This document shows, one piece after another, positions 7,561 through 15,265 of a stretch of DNA of 35,356 bases (positions are counted from its first letter, which is position 1; each line of letters begins with the position of its first letter). The position numbers and the translations under genes are program-made. The notes beneath the pieces were generated by a model. The model saw only the letters and a program-made list of their open reading frames with translations, made no database searches and had not been told where the DNA came from. Origin of the DNA: Saprospiraceae bacterium (GTDB lineage: Bacteria > Bacteroidota > Bacteroidia > Chitinophagales > Saprospiraceae); contig JAHDES010000014.1 of the NCBI GenBank assembly GCA_020628645.1, forward strand, positions 1-35,356, written 5' to 3'.

Positions 7561-8439
7561 ATGAAAGAATTTCAACGAACTATTTTATCCTTTGTATTGC
7601 TCTTTTTTTTCAATACCATCTTTACACAAGATCAAGCTCACCCTACCTTCACTCCTTTCGAAGGAACGGTTTATAAAATTCCTGCCCGCCAAATTTCAAA
7701 AGGCTACACGAAAGCCGTATATGATTATGAACAAATTGCTCAAATTAGCTTAAAGGAATTGGATATTCCCGATCAAACTGATGATAATATGATTGAAGGC
7801 ATTCCGATCAATCGCGGTTTTGGGATTATTTTTAAATCGGAAATGACTATACCTAAAGATGGTGAATATTTGTTTTCGTTAAATTCTGATGATGGTTCAA
7901 TCCTTTGGATTAATGAGAAAGGCACTTTATACAATGGGAAGCTCCATGAAATGACTTTGGTGCAAGATTCTGTTCGTTTAGAAAAAGGGAAGTATCCCAT
8001 CAAAATATGGTACTATCAAGGGGTGGCGAATCGTTATGGCTTAGAATTTAAAGCACGATTTTTAAAAGCCTTACCAGCTTCATTGGATACGGTTCAAAGC
8101 ATCACTTTAAGTTCAGAAGTCCTTAATTTTGAAACGAATAGTAGTCAACTTACGGCTTTAGGAAAAGAAGTATTATCTAAATTAGCAGAGCAACTTCGTT
8201 CACAAAGCATCCATAAAATTCATATTATTGGGCATACGGACGATCAAGGCTCACTGATGTATAATCAACAACTTTCTGAACAACGAGCCACAAGTGTGAA
8301 AACAGTTTTACAAACTCATTTGAGCAATAAAAATATTCAGTATATTACCTTAGGAAAAGGCGAAACCTTGCCGATTGATACCAACACTACAGCAGAAGGA
8401 CGAGCAGAAAATCGGAGGGTAGAATTACAAATAGAATAA
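7561..8439 (+). CDS. PA14 and OmpA domain cell-envelope protein
   Basis: A 292-aa protein with a signal peptide ending about residue 22 (FNTIFTQDQA). Residues 30-170 form a PA14-like domain (SLNSDDGSILWINE, then KGKYPIKIWYYQG), a fold that usually binds carbohydrates. Residues 180-292 are an OmpA C-terminal domain with VLNFETNSSQL and the peptidoglycan-binding signature GHTDDQGSLMYNQQLSEQRA, followed by NRRVELQIE at the C-terminus. It probably anchors to peptidoglycan in the periplasm and may link the wall to a glycan. The PA14-OmpA fusion is recurrent in Bacteroidota. No lipobox was seen. Confidence 0.85.
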   Translation: MKEFQRTILSFVLLFFFNTIFTQDQAHPTFTPFEGTVYKIPARQISKGYTKAVYDYEQIAQISLKELDIPDQTDDNMIEGIPINRGFGIIFKSEMTIPKDGEYLFSLNSDDGSILWINEKGTLYNGKLHEMTLVQDSVRLEKGKYPIKIWYYQGVANRYGLEFKARFLKALPASLDTVQSITLSSEVLNFETNSSQLTALGKEVLSKLAEQLRSQSIHKIHIIGHTDDQGSLMYNQQLSEQRATSVKTVLQTHLSNKNIQYITLGKGETLPIDTNTTAEGRAENRRVELQIE

Positions 8440-8501
8440 TTAATCTATTTGAGCTTTTTTTCGTACAAACATTCGTATCTTAATTTTAAAGAAGTTGCTT
8501 T

Positions 8502-9437
8502 ATGCAAAATAGTAAAATGTATAAGCGAAAGGTTTGGCTTGTGGGAGGTTATGGTGTGAATGGAGGGAATCAAATGGCTCATCATATTGGTTTGTGCTTG
8601 AAACAACAATTTGAGTGTGATGTAACGATGGTGGGGGTAGCCAATCAAATGAAACAAGCATCAGCTTTGTTTTACCAAGAAGAAGGATTTGACGTTTGTG
8701 ATATTACGGAATTGCCTGATTTAGTACAAGCAGAAGATGTCGTGATCAGCCAGCCTTCTTTCTCCAAACACATGTTAGGATTTAAACTGAAAGGATACAA
8801 AATTATGTATATCCAAGGGTTTAACACCTTCAATTTACTAGATGGTTTTTTTGATGAATATGTGTGTGTGTCTCCTTTTGCACAAGCTTTTATTTATAAT
8901 ACGTATGGGATTAAATCTCAGGTGATTTCTGCATTTATTGGACAAGAAAATTTCCCAGCTCCAATAAAATGGGAAGATAAGAAAGATGAAGTTCTTATTT
9001 ATCCCAAACATGGAAAAGATCATTTTGACCTATTTGCTCCTTATTTAATGGCACAACTAGACGAAGTTGGAATTTCTTATCAACTTTTTGATAAAAAAAG
9101 AAAAATACAAACTGAATTATTTCATGAGTTGAATCAATATCGATATGTATTAAGTTTATCTATTGTAGAAGGATTTGGTTTAGTGCCATTAGAAGCGATG
9201 TATTTGGGGTGTATTGTTGCAGGATTTGACGGTTTTGGAGGAAGAACCTTTATGAATGCCACAAATTCTGTTACAGTGGCTTATCCCAATTTAGATCAGA
9301 TTGTACCTGCTATTCAAGAATTACGTACTGATCCTTTCAATGCAAAACAACTTTCATTAGTTGCTCGACAAACAGCTTCTAAGTATACCCAAGCGCGATT
9401 TCATCAAGAATGGAGGGAGTTTTTTCGATCCTTGTAA
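8502..9437 (+). CDS. glycosyltransferase, GT4-like
   Basis: A 311-aa cytoplasmic protein. The N-terminal half begins WLVGGYGVNGGNQMAHHIG, a glycine-rich loop typical of GT-B fold enzymes. The C-terminal half carries the donor-binding E-x7-E pattern in EGFGLVPLEAM followed by GCIVAGFDGFGG. The fold and motifs indicate transfer of a sugar from a nucleotide donor; the acceptor is unknown. An alternative ATG five codons downstream is possible. It lies between the OmpA gene and a convergent terminator, and may serve surface glycan synthesis together with the O-antigen ligase-like protein at 10683. Confidence 0.8.
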   Translation: MQNSKMYKRKVWLVGGYGVNGGNQMAHHIGLCLKQQFECDVTMVGVANQMKQASALFYQEEGFDVCDITELPDLVQAEDVVISQPSFSKHMLGFKLKGYKIMYIQGFNTFNLLDGFFDEYVCVSPFAQAFIYNTYGIKSQVISAFIGQENFPAPIKWEDKKDEVLIYPKHGKDHFDLFAPYLMAQLDEVGISYQLFDKKRKIQTELFHELNQYRYVLSLSIVEGFGLVPLEAMYLGCIVAGFDGFGGRTFMNATNSVTVAYPNLDQIVPAIQELRTDPFNAKQLSLVARQTASKYTQARFHQEWREFFRSL

Positions 9438-9458
9438 GAAATTAACATACGATTGAAT

Positions 9459-9486
9459 GATTTTTTCAAATAGCTATTGAAAAATC
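9459..9486. terminator. bidirectional hairpin between convergent genes
   Basis: gattttttcaa (9459-9469) pairs with ttgaaaaatc (9477-9486) around the loop atagcta. Further imperfect pairing extends outward (taacatacgatt with aatcgaacgtta). The A and T tracts lie within the stem arms on both strands. It sits in the gap between the stops of the glycosyltransferase (plus) and the nucleotidyltransferase (minus). Confidence 0.55.
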
Positions 9487-9491
9487 GAACG

Positions 9492-10592
9492 TTAAATTTT
9501 ATCCAATTTTGGTTTGACGAAAAATTGATAATGTAGAATAGAGCCCAATGCTTTTATTTTATCCCACCAACCATCTCTGCTTTGGATAAAGAAAAGTAAT
9601 TTCCCTTTACTTTCTGTCCAATGGCTGTGATGTAATCCACCATGTACGATTTCTCGTATCCATGCTTTAGATGGATGGATTTTTGTGGAAGGAATTGTTG
9701 TATCAAATAAGGATTGAAGTAGTGATTTTCCAATTTCAAAGGAACGATAAATTCTGTATTTTTTACATAATCCTTTTAATTCTTCTAATTCATTAGAATT
9801 GAGTACTTTTAGCATTAAGCCAAGATCCACAAGATGTTTTAGTTTGCCCCAACAATCTACATTACCATGATGAATGATGGCAAATAAGGCTTGAGGTACT
9901 TTTTTAAAGGTTGGTATTTGATGTGTAGCCATTTTTACAGTCGTACTTTCCTCCATAAATTCATGGAATTTTATAGGAATATTCAAGACTTGGTGAGAAG
10001 GGGTCCAATGAAATTCAACACTAGATAAAATTGTATCGTCTTTTTTCCTTACCCAAGGATAATCTAAATAATAAGCACGAGAATTGGCGATAGCGTCTGT
10101 ATCAATTCTACTTTTATATTCTTCATAACCAAGATGGGGCATGATTTCTTGTATACGTTTGTAATGCTTAATATCTAGGGCAAAATCAATATCTACAGAA
10201 ATACGTTGAAAAATATTGTGATAAAATTGACTTGCAAAAGCAAAACCTTTATAAGGTAAGAGTGGGATATTTTCTTTTTGCAGCACCTTAAAAACACGAA
10301 TTAATTCATTTACTTGTTGTCGGTTTCGAGTATTAATATAGCGCTGGGTATTTTGAAGAGATTGGATAAATTCTGGAGGTATTCCATCTAGTTTATAAAA
10401 TAGCAGCATACATAATTGTGAAAGAATACCTTGTTTACTCGCTAGTTTATAAGCTTCTTTCCAATCAATAGGAGTATTTGAAATCAGGTTTTGTAAGAGA
10501 GGTCGAGCATTTTTATACAAAAATTCTTGACAGCACAATAGTAACAATTGATGCTCTGGGCTTAAATTTAGAGAAGATTTTTGTATGTTCAT
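9492..10592 (-). CDS. NTP_transf_5-type nucleotidyltransferase, RiPP-cluster associated
   Basis: A 366-aa cytoplasmic protein matching the uncharacterised nucleotidyltransferase family (Pfam NTP_transf_5). The signature LPYKGFAFASQFYHN is followed by the R-x-S-x-DIDFAL motif, whose two Asp residues are the expected metal ligands. In known lasso-peptide clusters such proteins often travel with HprK-like kinases, B2 proteases and sulfotransferases, where they are thought to modify a phosphorylated peptide further; that role is inferred here. It lies on the left border of the RiPP region, diverging from the O-antigen ligase-like gene across a 90-bp gap. Its link to the core cluster rests on this family association. 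Confidence 0.75.
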   Translation of the reverse strand: MNIQKSSLNLSPEHQLLLLCCQEFLYKNARPLLQNLISNTPIDWKEAYKLASKQGILSQLCMLLFYKLDGIPPEFIQSLQNTQRYINTRNRQQVNELIRVFKVLQKENIPLLPYKGFAFASQFYHNIFQRISVDIDFALDIKHYKRIQEIMPHLGYEEYKSRIDTDAIANSRAYYLDYPWVRKKDDTILSSVEFHWTPSHQVLNIPIKFHEFMEESTTVKMATHQIPTFKKVPQALFAIIHHGNVDCWGKLKHLVDLGLMLKVLNSNELEELKGLCKKYRIYRSFEIGKSLLQSLFDTTIPSTKIHPSKAWIREIVHGGLHHSHWTESKGKLLFFIQSRDGWWDKIKALGSILHYQFFVKPKLDKI

Positions 10593-10682
10593 AAATTATT
10601 GTAAAAAACGAAAAGCGATGCCAATTATTTACGAAAAATAAACTGAATAGTTATAAGAATTGAAGCATAGCCGCTTTAAGTT

Positions 10683-12593
10683 ATGAATATTTGGTTGGTT
10701 TTTTGTATAATATTCCTAGAATACTATGTTTATATATTATTCTTTTTTTATTTTGAAAGGGTTAAGTTCTTGTTATTAATGCCAGAAGAAGGTTTACATA
10801 GAAATGGATTCTTTTATTTTGTTGCTTTGTGGATAATAGCAATTCTTGGCTATTGCTTTTTGTTTAAAGCTTTTCATGTTCCTCAGCTATTTTTACCTGC
10901 AGTATTTTGCTTTGAAAAAGTTCCTTATTTAATCATGGGGGAACTACTAAAATGGTTGATACTATTAGGTAGTGTCGCTACTTTTGGGTGGATGTTTAAG
11001 CAAAAAAAGACACTTGTTATTGATTATTTTGATGGAGTATATCTCCTATTTATTGCTTGGAGTTTTCTTTCCACTTTATGGTCCATTAATGAGGCCAATG
11101 CTATTCACCTCGCCAATAATTTTTTAGCTATTTATCTTTTTTATTTTACTTGTAAACAGCTTTTTTATCATTTTCCTAGTCCAATTAGATCAACAATCTC
11201 GATTGTCCTTCCTTTATTCGTGTTATTATTTGTAGGAGTGTATTTTTATCATAATGCAAATATGATTGCTCGCTTAGATGATTCTTTAACGATTTATCAA
11301 AAAATCATTCAAAACACAGAAAGTTTTATTGGTGGAAAAAATCTAACTGCTATATTTTCGATATTAATATTTACACTATTAGCACTATTTACAATGAAGG
11401 AGAATTGGCGATTCTATAGTTTTATGGCAATGCTGGTTCTAGTAATGTTGATTTTATTTTTAGGATCTAGAAATGCGTATGTTGGATTGGGGGTCTTTGG
11501 TTTAATTTTTATAACAATTAATAAGCTTCGATCAAAATGGGTAGGTTATTTTCTCATAGGAGGAGCTGTATTATTATTTTTTTATTTCCAATTTGTTGAT
11601 TTTGATAGTTTTTTGGATCATTTGAGATACAATACGATGGAGGGTAGAGTTGTTGTATGGCAAAGAACGATGAGTTATTTTTTAGATAGTCCTATTTGGG
11701 GTAATGGTTTAGGACAATGGGATGTAGAACGATTTCAATATGAAATTTCAAGAAGGCGGGTACATCCTCATAATGATTTTATACGTATTTTATCAGAATT
11801 GGGTATTATTGGCTTTTCCTTATTTATAAGTTTGATTAGTATTTTATTTTATAGGCTTTTAAAATTGATACGTTTAGCGAATAAAAATATTAGTCCATCT
11901 TATTATGCTATGCTTATTGGAGCATTGGTTTGTTATTGTACGATGGCATTCATAGATGAAATATTCTATAAATTAAATCATACGGTTATATTGATGATGA
12001 TATGGAGTATGATTAATGTAAACTATATTACTCAATTTCCTAATGCACTAAAAAAGAACTCAATAAGTAATTATCGTATACTTTTTATTCCTGTTGTACT
12101 TTTAGCATTTAATTTAGTATACATTAGAGTGAATAAAAATTGGCTGGCAAATGCTAAACAATCATTTACTACTAAAGAATTTGCTCAGGCTGAAGTTTAC
12201 ATAGAAAAAACGAATACCTATTGGTTTAATCAATGGGGAAATAGACCTATTGGCTTGATAGGATTATCTGCTGTTAAAAAAGATGCTGGAAAATATGAAG
12301 ATAAGTTATTAAGTGTACTAGTTGACTTTCCCTATCATACTGATACGAGAAAACGCTTGTTCTATTTATATTTAGAGCATGGTTTAATAGAAGATGCGAT
12401 TGATCAACTCCATGTTTTAATGTACACAATTGCGTGTAAAGATTCTATGGATATACTATTGCAAAAGATAAAACCAAGTCTTAAAACGTCGGCAGAGCAA
12501 GAAGCCATTTTTCAAATAGAACAGCAAATATTGGAGCAATGTATTAGAAAGAGGAACAAAGCATCCAAAGAAAACACCCAATTACAGGAATAA
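10683..12593 (+). CDS. O-antigen ligase/Wzy-like membrane protein with C-terminal TPR-like tail
   Basis: A 636-aa polytopic membrane protein. About ten or more hydrophobic segments cover residues 1-460. The large loop has the Wzy_C-type signature WGNGLGQW and VHPHNDFIRILSELGIIG (around residue 360), characteristic of O-antigen ligases and polymerases, with a conserved HPHN. Residues 490-636 are soluble and helical (AKQSFTTKEFAQAEVYIEKT), resembling TPR units seen on Bacteroidota members. It probably joins or polymerises undecaprenyl-linked glycan at the periplasmic face. The start is uncertain: an ATG at 10779 would remove the first hydrophobic segment. It is inserted between RiPP-associated genes and ends 2 bp from the convergent sulfotransferase fusion. 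Confidence 0.8.
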   Translation: MNIWLVFCIIFLEYYVYILFFFYFERVKFLLLMPEEGLHRNGFFYFVALWIIAILGYCFLFKAFHVPQLFLPAVFCFEKVPYLIMGELLKWLILLGSVATFGWMFKQKKTLVIDYFDGVYLLFIAWSFLSTLWSINEANAIHLANNFLAIYLFYFTCKQLFYHFPSPIRSTISIVLPLFVLLFVGVYFYHNANMIARLDDSLTIYQKIIQNTESFIGGKNLTAIFSILIFTLLALFTMKENWRFYSFMAMLVLVMLILFLGSRNAYVGLGVFGLIFITINKLRSKWVGYFLIGGAVLLFFYFQFVDFDSFLDHLRYNTMEGRVVVWQRTMSYFLDSPIWGNGLGQWDVERFQYEISRRRVHPHNDFIRILSELGIIGFSLFISLISILFYRLLKLIRLANKNISPSYYAMLIGALVCYCTMAFIDEIFYKLNHTVILMMIWSMINVNYITQFPNALKKNSISNYRILFIPVVLLAFNLVYIRVNKNWLANAKQSFTTKEFAQAEVYIEKTNTYWFNQWGNRPIGLIGLSAVKKDAGKYEDKLLSVLVDFPYHTDTRKRLFYLYLEHGLIEDAIDQLHVLMYTIACKDSMDILLQKIKPSLKTSAEQEAIFQIEQQILEQCIRKRNKASKENTQLQE

Positions 12594-12595
12594 TT

Positions 12596-13726
12596 CTATT
12601 CTTTTTTTACTATAGCAACACTAAATGTACTCCCTTTATTATCTGAAACTTGGTGAATTGTAACATCAAAGCCTTTTTCTTTCAGTTCTGCAATGTGTTC
12701 ATTTATATTTTTATTCCAATCTTGAGCAGATGCCTTTTCCGTATAGATTTTAATGTATTTTTTATAGACTTCATCTTCTTCATCTAAATGATAATAATAG
12801 TTTAATCCCATTAATACAATTATACGATCATTATGCTCAAGAATTGTATTTACGATTTCACGATTATGAGGATATGTTATCCACATGTAGCATACCTCAA
12901 ATTGAACAATTGAAGGAAATAATTTAAGGATATTTCCTAGCCATACTTGTAAGTGAGGATACTTTTCCTTACAACGCTGTACCCCATAACTTGATAATTC
13001 AACGCCAAATTTCTTTTTTGTACCCTTTACAAGCTGGAGATTATCGCCTTCGCCGATACCAACTTCACAATAGATTTTATCTTGTGCATATTGTTCAATC
13101 AGATGAACGACCTCTTTGGGCGAACGATCTACAGGCAAGAATTGTTGATCGATTTTGATATGATGAAGTGATGCATCAACTACTTTTGTCATTGCATCTA
13201 CATTTAAATCTTTATTTATAAATGTAGCAATTTGTTCGGCTGCTAGTAAGGGGTGTTTTAAGGTATTTTCGTAATTAAGTTCTATTAATTCAATATTTTC
13301 TTGTTTCTTCGCCCAATTCAACGCTTTATCATAGACCCGCTGTAAGCGATTCATTTCAGGATAATTCGCACTCCAATATTTGAGATTCTGTTGTAATTTT
13401 CGCTGTTTAACTTTGATCGAAACACTTATTTCTTTAAGATCTCTATTGATAAATAGAATTTTGTAACGATATTGATTAGGTATAAAAGGAAGTAATTTCG
13501 CAAATACTTTTACAGCTTGATCAGCTTGCATATCTGCAAAGAAATTAAAACTCAAGGGCTTTTTCAATAAGGGACTATAAATATAATAACCATTAGGATT
13601 ATAGCGATCGGCAGGTTTTTGATCATCTTTTAGTGGCGTAATTCCTCCAGCTTCTAGCATTTGCATTAGCATAGATGTGCCACTTCTTCTCAAACCAGCA
13701 ATAATAATGATCTCTTTATTCTTCAT
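12596..13726 (-). CDS. sulfotransferase-like domain fused to a methyltransferase-like domain
   Basis: The ATG at 13726 is chosen (376 aa), because it places the P-loop at the N-terminus. Residues 11-18, GLRRSGTS, form the 5'-phosphosulfate-binding loop of PAPS-dependent sulfotransferases, and residues 85-110 contain FINRDLKEISVSIK, resembling the 3'-phosphate motif. From residue 215 a second domain begins with YCEVGIGEG (SAM motif I) and GVELSS (acidic residue at motif II), and ends FSVAIVKKE as many Rossmann methyltransferases do. The fusion is unusual. It lies 92 bp downstream of a precursor peptide gene and shares an upstream 16-bp motif with it, so it may tailor the peptide. An alternative is a glycan-modifying role. 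Confidence 0.7.
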   Translation of the reverse strand: MKNKEIIIIAGLRRSGTSMLMQMLEAGGITPLKDDQKPADRYNPNGYYIYSPLLKKPLSFNFFADMQADQAVKVFAKLLPFIPNQYRYKILFINRDLKEISVSIKVKQRKLQQNLKYWSANYPEMNRLQRVYDKALNWAKKQENIELIELNYENTLKHPLLAAEQIATFINKDLNVDAMTKVVDASLHHIKIDQQFLPVDRSPKEVVHLIEQYAQDKIYCEVGIGEGDNLQLVKGTKKKFGVELSSYGVQRCKEKYPHLQVWLGNILKLFPSIVQFEVCYMWITYPHNREIVNTILEHNDRIIVLMGLNYYYHLDEEDEVYKKYIKIYTEKASAQDWNKNINEHIAELKEKGFDVTIHQVSDNKGSTFSVAIVKKE

Positions 13727-13783
13727 AATTAGCTTACTTAATTTACACCCTTCTATAATCAAGCCAATATTACATTTTTGGAA

Positions 13784-13799
13784 TTATAGACAGTGTAAA
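13784..13799 (-). promoter_or_regulatory. 16-bp motif upstream of the sulfotransferase-methyltransferase fusion
   Basis: The plus-strand sequence ttatagacagtgtaaa matches the motif at 14241-14256 at 15 of 16 positions and lies 58 bp upstream of the ATG at 13726. On the coding (minus) strand it reads TTTACACTGTCTATAA. Probably a promoter element or regulator site shared with the precursor gene. Confidence 0.45.
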
Positions 13800-13818
13800 T
13801 ATACTAGAATAAAGTCTT

Positions 13819-14181
13819 TTAACTACATTGAATTCCAGGCGAACAAGTAGGAATTGTTCCGATATTCATCGTTCCAATAGGCCCGAAACCTGTAAATGTA
13901 CCATACATACAGTTGGGAGGAGCAGTAGATAAACCAAAGGTAGTACCAGCAGCATTCAAACAAATAGAGGTTGCAGAAGCACTAATACCTGAAGAAAGAC
14001 TAGTGTAATATAATATACCTGTTCCTGTAAGACATGTCTCAGTGCCTGGAATATTTACACAAGTGTTGCTTATCATAAAATAGATGGCCTCATAAACTGC
14101 CATTGTTTGCATATTCGCACTTTCGATGTGATTAGGGTTTAAAACAATTATTTGAGGCAATTCCCATTTTCGTTTAGTCAT
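13819..14181 (-). CDS. RiPP precursor peptide A1 (putative)
   Basis: A 120-aa Cys/Ser/Thr/Gly-rich peptide. The leader (residues 1-35) opens MTKRKWELPQII, with a WxxPxI motif like the YxxPxL motif bound by PqqD/B1 proteins. After ESANMQTMAVYEAIYF comes a long core with six Cys (41, 50, 74, 91, 113, 119), the conserved segments YYTSLSSGISASA and FGLSTAPPNCMYGT, and a C-terminal PGIQCS. It is about 75 percent identical by eye to the paralogue at 14736-15092, with all six Cys and the last six residues conserved. It has no signal peptide, so export would need the neighbouring ABC transporter. The core is several times longer than a lasso core and shows no conserved Asp/Glu for a lasso ring. Function (bacteriocin, signal or surface peptide) is unknown. 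Confidence 0.65.
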   Translation of the reverse strand: MTKRKWELPQIIVLNPNHIESANMQTMAVYEAIYFMISNTCVNIPGTETCLTGTGILYYTSLSSGISASATSICLNAAGTTFGLSTAPPNCMYGTFTGFGPIGTMNIGTIPTCSPGIQCS

Positions 14182-14240
14182 GCTTATGAGATATTATAGA
14201 AGTTGGGGGTAATGAAAGGCATGTTTTTGTGAAATTATTG

Positions 14241-14256
14241 TTATAGATAGTGTAAA
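14241..14256 (-). promoter_or_regulatory. 16-bp motif upstream of precursor A1
   Basis: ttatagatagtgtaaa on the plus strand is the partner of the motif at 13784-13799, with one mismatch. It lies 60 bp upstream of the A1 start codon, against 58 bp in the other case. Equal spacing makes a shared promoter or operator likely. Confidence 0.45.
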
Positions 14257-14263
14257 AAAAATA

Positions 14264-14277
14264 TCTTCTACAGAAGA
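14264..14277. promoter_or_regulatory. 14-bp dyad, possible operator
   Basis: tcttct-ac-agaaga is a perfect inverted repeat with a 2-bp centre, located just upstream of the 16-bp motif that precedes precursor A1. Position and symmetry fit a dimeric regulator's site. No regulator gene is present in the cluster. Confidence 0.3.
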
Positions 14278-14389
14278 CATTTTTTAGGAACAGATACCAA
14301 AGATTATCCTAAAAGAGATAGCAAAGAAATCTTTATTTAGAGCAATCTTTAGAAAAAGTGAAGTTTTTTGACGATTCTTAAAATACCCG

Positions 14390-14430
14390 AAGGGTTGGAA
14401 CTATTTTAATTTGTAATAGTTTCAACCCTT
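14390..14430 (-). terminator. intrinsic terminator-like hairpin
   Basis: aagggttggaactatt (14390-14405) pairs with aatagtttcaaccctt (14415-14430) at 15 of 16 positions around a 9-nt loop. It follows the small secreted-peptide gene (stop at 14504) and precedes precursor A1. The T tract on the minus strand is weak, so efficiency is uncertain. Confidence 0.5.
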
Positions 14431-14503
14431 TAAATAATCTCAAGAAAATTGTCAATAATAAAAATACTTATCGAACAAAGTATACTAAGTGCGATGTTGA
14501 TTT

Positions 14504-14704
14504 CTATCTTCTGATAACTCTTTTTGTAATGTTAGCTTTACCACTCTCTAAGATGTGTGCCTTAACTACAGCAGGATCTAGTCGGCTCTGCTTCTTTAAA
14601 GAAGTTTTAGCTTTTTCAGTATTGTTGGCAGATAAAGTACTTGCCGTAAATACAGAAACAGTAACGATAGCTAAAAATGCGAAAAATTGTATTCTTTTCT
14701 TCAT
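14504..14704 (-). CDS. small secreted cationic peptide between the two precursors
   Basis: A 66-aa protein with a clear Sec signal peptide (MKKRIQFFAFLAIVTVSVF, cleavage expected after TLSA near residue 26). The mature part of about 40 residues starts NNTEKAKTSLKK and ends NITKRVIRR; it has 11 Lys/Arg against 3 acidic residues and no Cys. It lies 31 bp downstream of precursor A2 on the same strand and ahead of a terminator hairpin, so the two are probably co-transcribed. Possible roles are a secreted accessory or immunity peptide, or a second antimicrobial product. I recognise no family. Confidence 0.6.
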   Translation of the reverse strand: MKKRIQFFAFLAIVTVSVFTASTLSANNTEKAKTSLKKQSRLDPAVVKAHILESGKANITKRVIRR

Positions 14705-14735
14705 GATAATAATTTTTTAATTTGAATGATGGAAT

Positions 14736-15092
14736 CTAACTACATTGGATTCCAGGTGTACAGGTAGAAAGATCTCCAATATTCATGGTTCCAATAGGCC
14801 CGAAACCTACAGTACCATACATACAGTTGGGAGGAGCAGTAGATAAACCAAAGGAAGTACCAGCAGCATTTATGCAAACAGAAACTGCAGAAGCACTAAT
14901 ACCAGATGAAAGACTTGTGTAGTATACTACATTATCACCAGTTGGACAAGGAGCCCCACTCGCTGATACACAAGTATTCTGAAGCGTAAAGTAAATTGCT
15001 TCATATACAGCCATCGTCTGCATATTCGCACTTTCAATACGATCAGGATTTAAAGAGATTATTTGGGGAACATCCCATTTCTTTTTAGTCAT
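14736..15092 (-). CDS. RiPP precursor peptide A2 (putative)
   Basis: The ATG at 15092 is preferred over the one at 15098, because it aligns exactly with the start of A1 and gives 118 aa beginning MTKKKWDVPQIISL. The leader WDVPQI again matches the (Y/W)xxPx(L/I) recognition motif. Cys residues fall at 41, 49, 73, 90, 111 and 117, all aligned with A1. The core shares YYTSLSSGISASA, FGLSTAPPNCMYGT, GFGPIGTMNIG and the terminal PGIQCS. Differences between paralogues cluster in the segment after Cys41 and around residues 106-112, as expected if constant scaffolding surrounds variable positions. The upstream region has a terminator and a candidate promoter, so A2 plus the small secreted peptide form a separate unit after the enzyme operon. 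Confidence 0.65.
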   Translation of the reverse strand: MTKKKWDVPQIISLNPDRIESANMQTMAVYEAIYFTLQNTCVSASGAPCPTGDNVVYYTSLSSGISASAVSVCINAAGTSFGLSTAPPNCMYGTVGFGPIGTMNIGDLSTCTPGIQCS

Positions 15093-15165
15093 GTTCATGA
15101 TAACTATTATTTATAAAATAAAAATAAATTTGTTGTAATAAATGAACGGTATGGGAATGCTAAGA

Positions 15166-15193
15166 CAAATATAAATGTATTAATCGAGGCAAA
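15166..15193 (-). promoter_or_regulatory. candidate promoter for precursor A2
   Basis: On the minus strand TATATTTG (15173-15166) matches the Bacteroidota -7 consensus TAnnTTTG, and TTTG (15193-15190) lies 16 bp upstream as a -33 candidate. This spacing is a little shorter than usual. The predicted transcript start would be about 70 bp before the A2 start codon. Confidence 0.4.
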
Positions 15194-15216
15194 AAATACC
15201 CTACTTATGGTATTTT
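15193..15216 (-). terminator. hairpin terminator after the cyclase gene
   Basis: aaaatacc (15193-15200) pairs with ggtatttt (15209-15216) around an 8-nt loop. On the minus strand the stem is followed by six T residues (complement of 15191-15196). It lies about 50 bp after the stop of the asparagine-synthetase-like gene and directly before the A2 promoter candidate. Confidence 0.55.
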
Positions 15217-15265
15217 CTGCAAATCTACTGGATAATGTGTAGTAGATGCTTGTTGTGAGTAGTTT

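Larger units (their letters stand above)
14182..14503. other. 322-bp regulatory gap between RiPP genes
   Basis: No gene is seen. The stretch contains, from left to right, the shared 16-bp motif (14241-14256), a 14-bp dyad (14264-14277), and a terminator hairpin (14390-14430) that closes the preceding minus-strand unit. The layout indicates that precursor A1 has its own promoter. Confidence 0.55.

Noticed and set aside
13819-15092. Canonical lasso peptide core inside A1/A2
   Set aside because: Cuts after the Thr-containing sites QTM or NTC do not give an Asp/Glu at ring position 7-9 in both paralogues (A1 has Glu near there, A2 does not).
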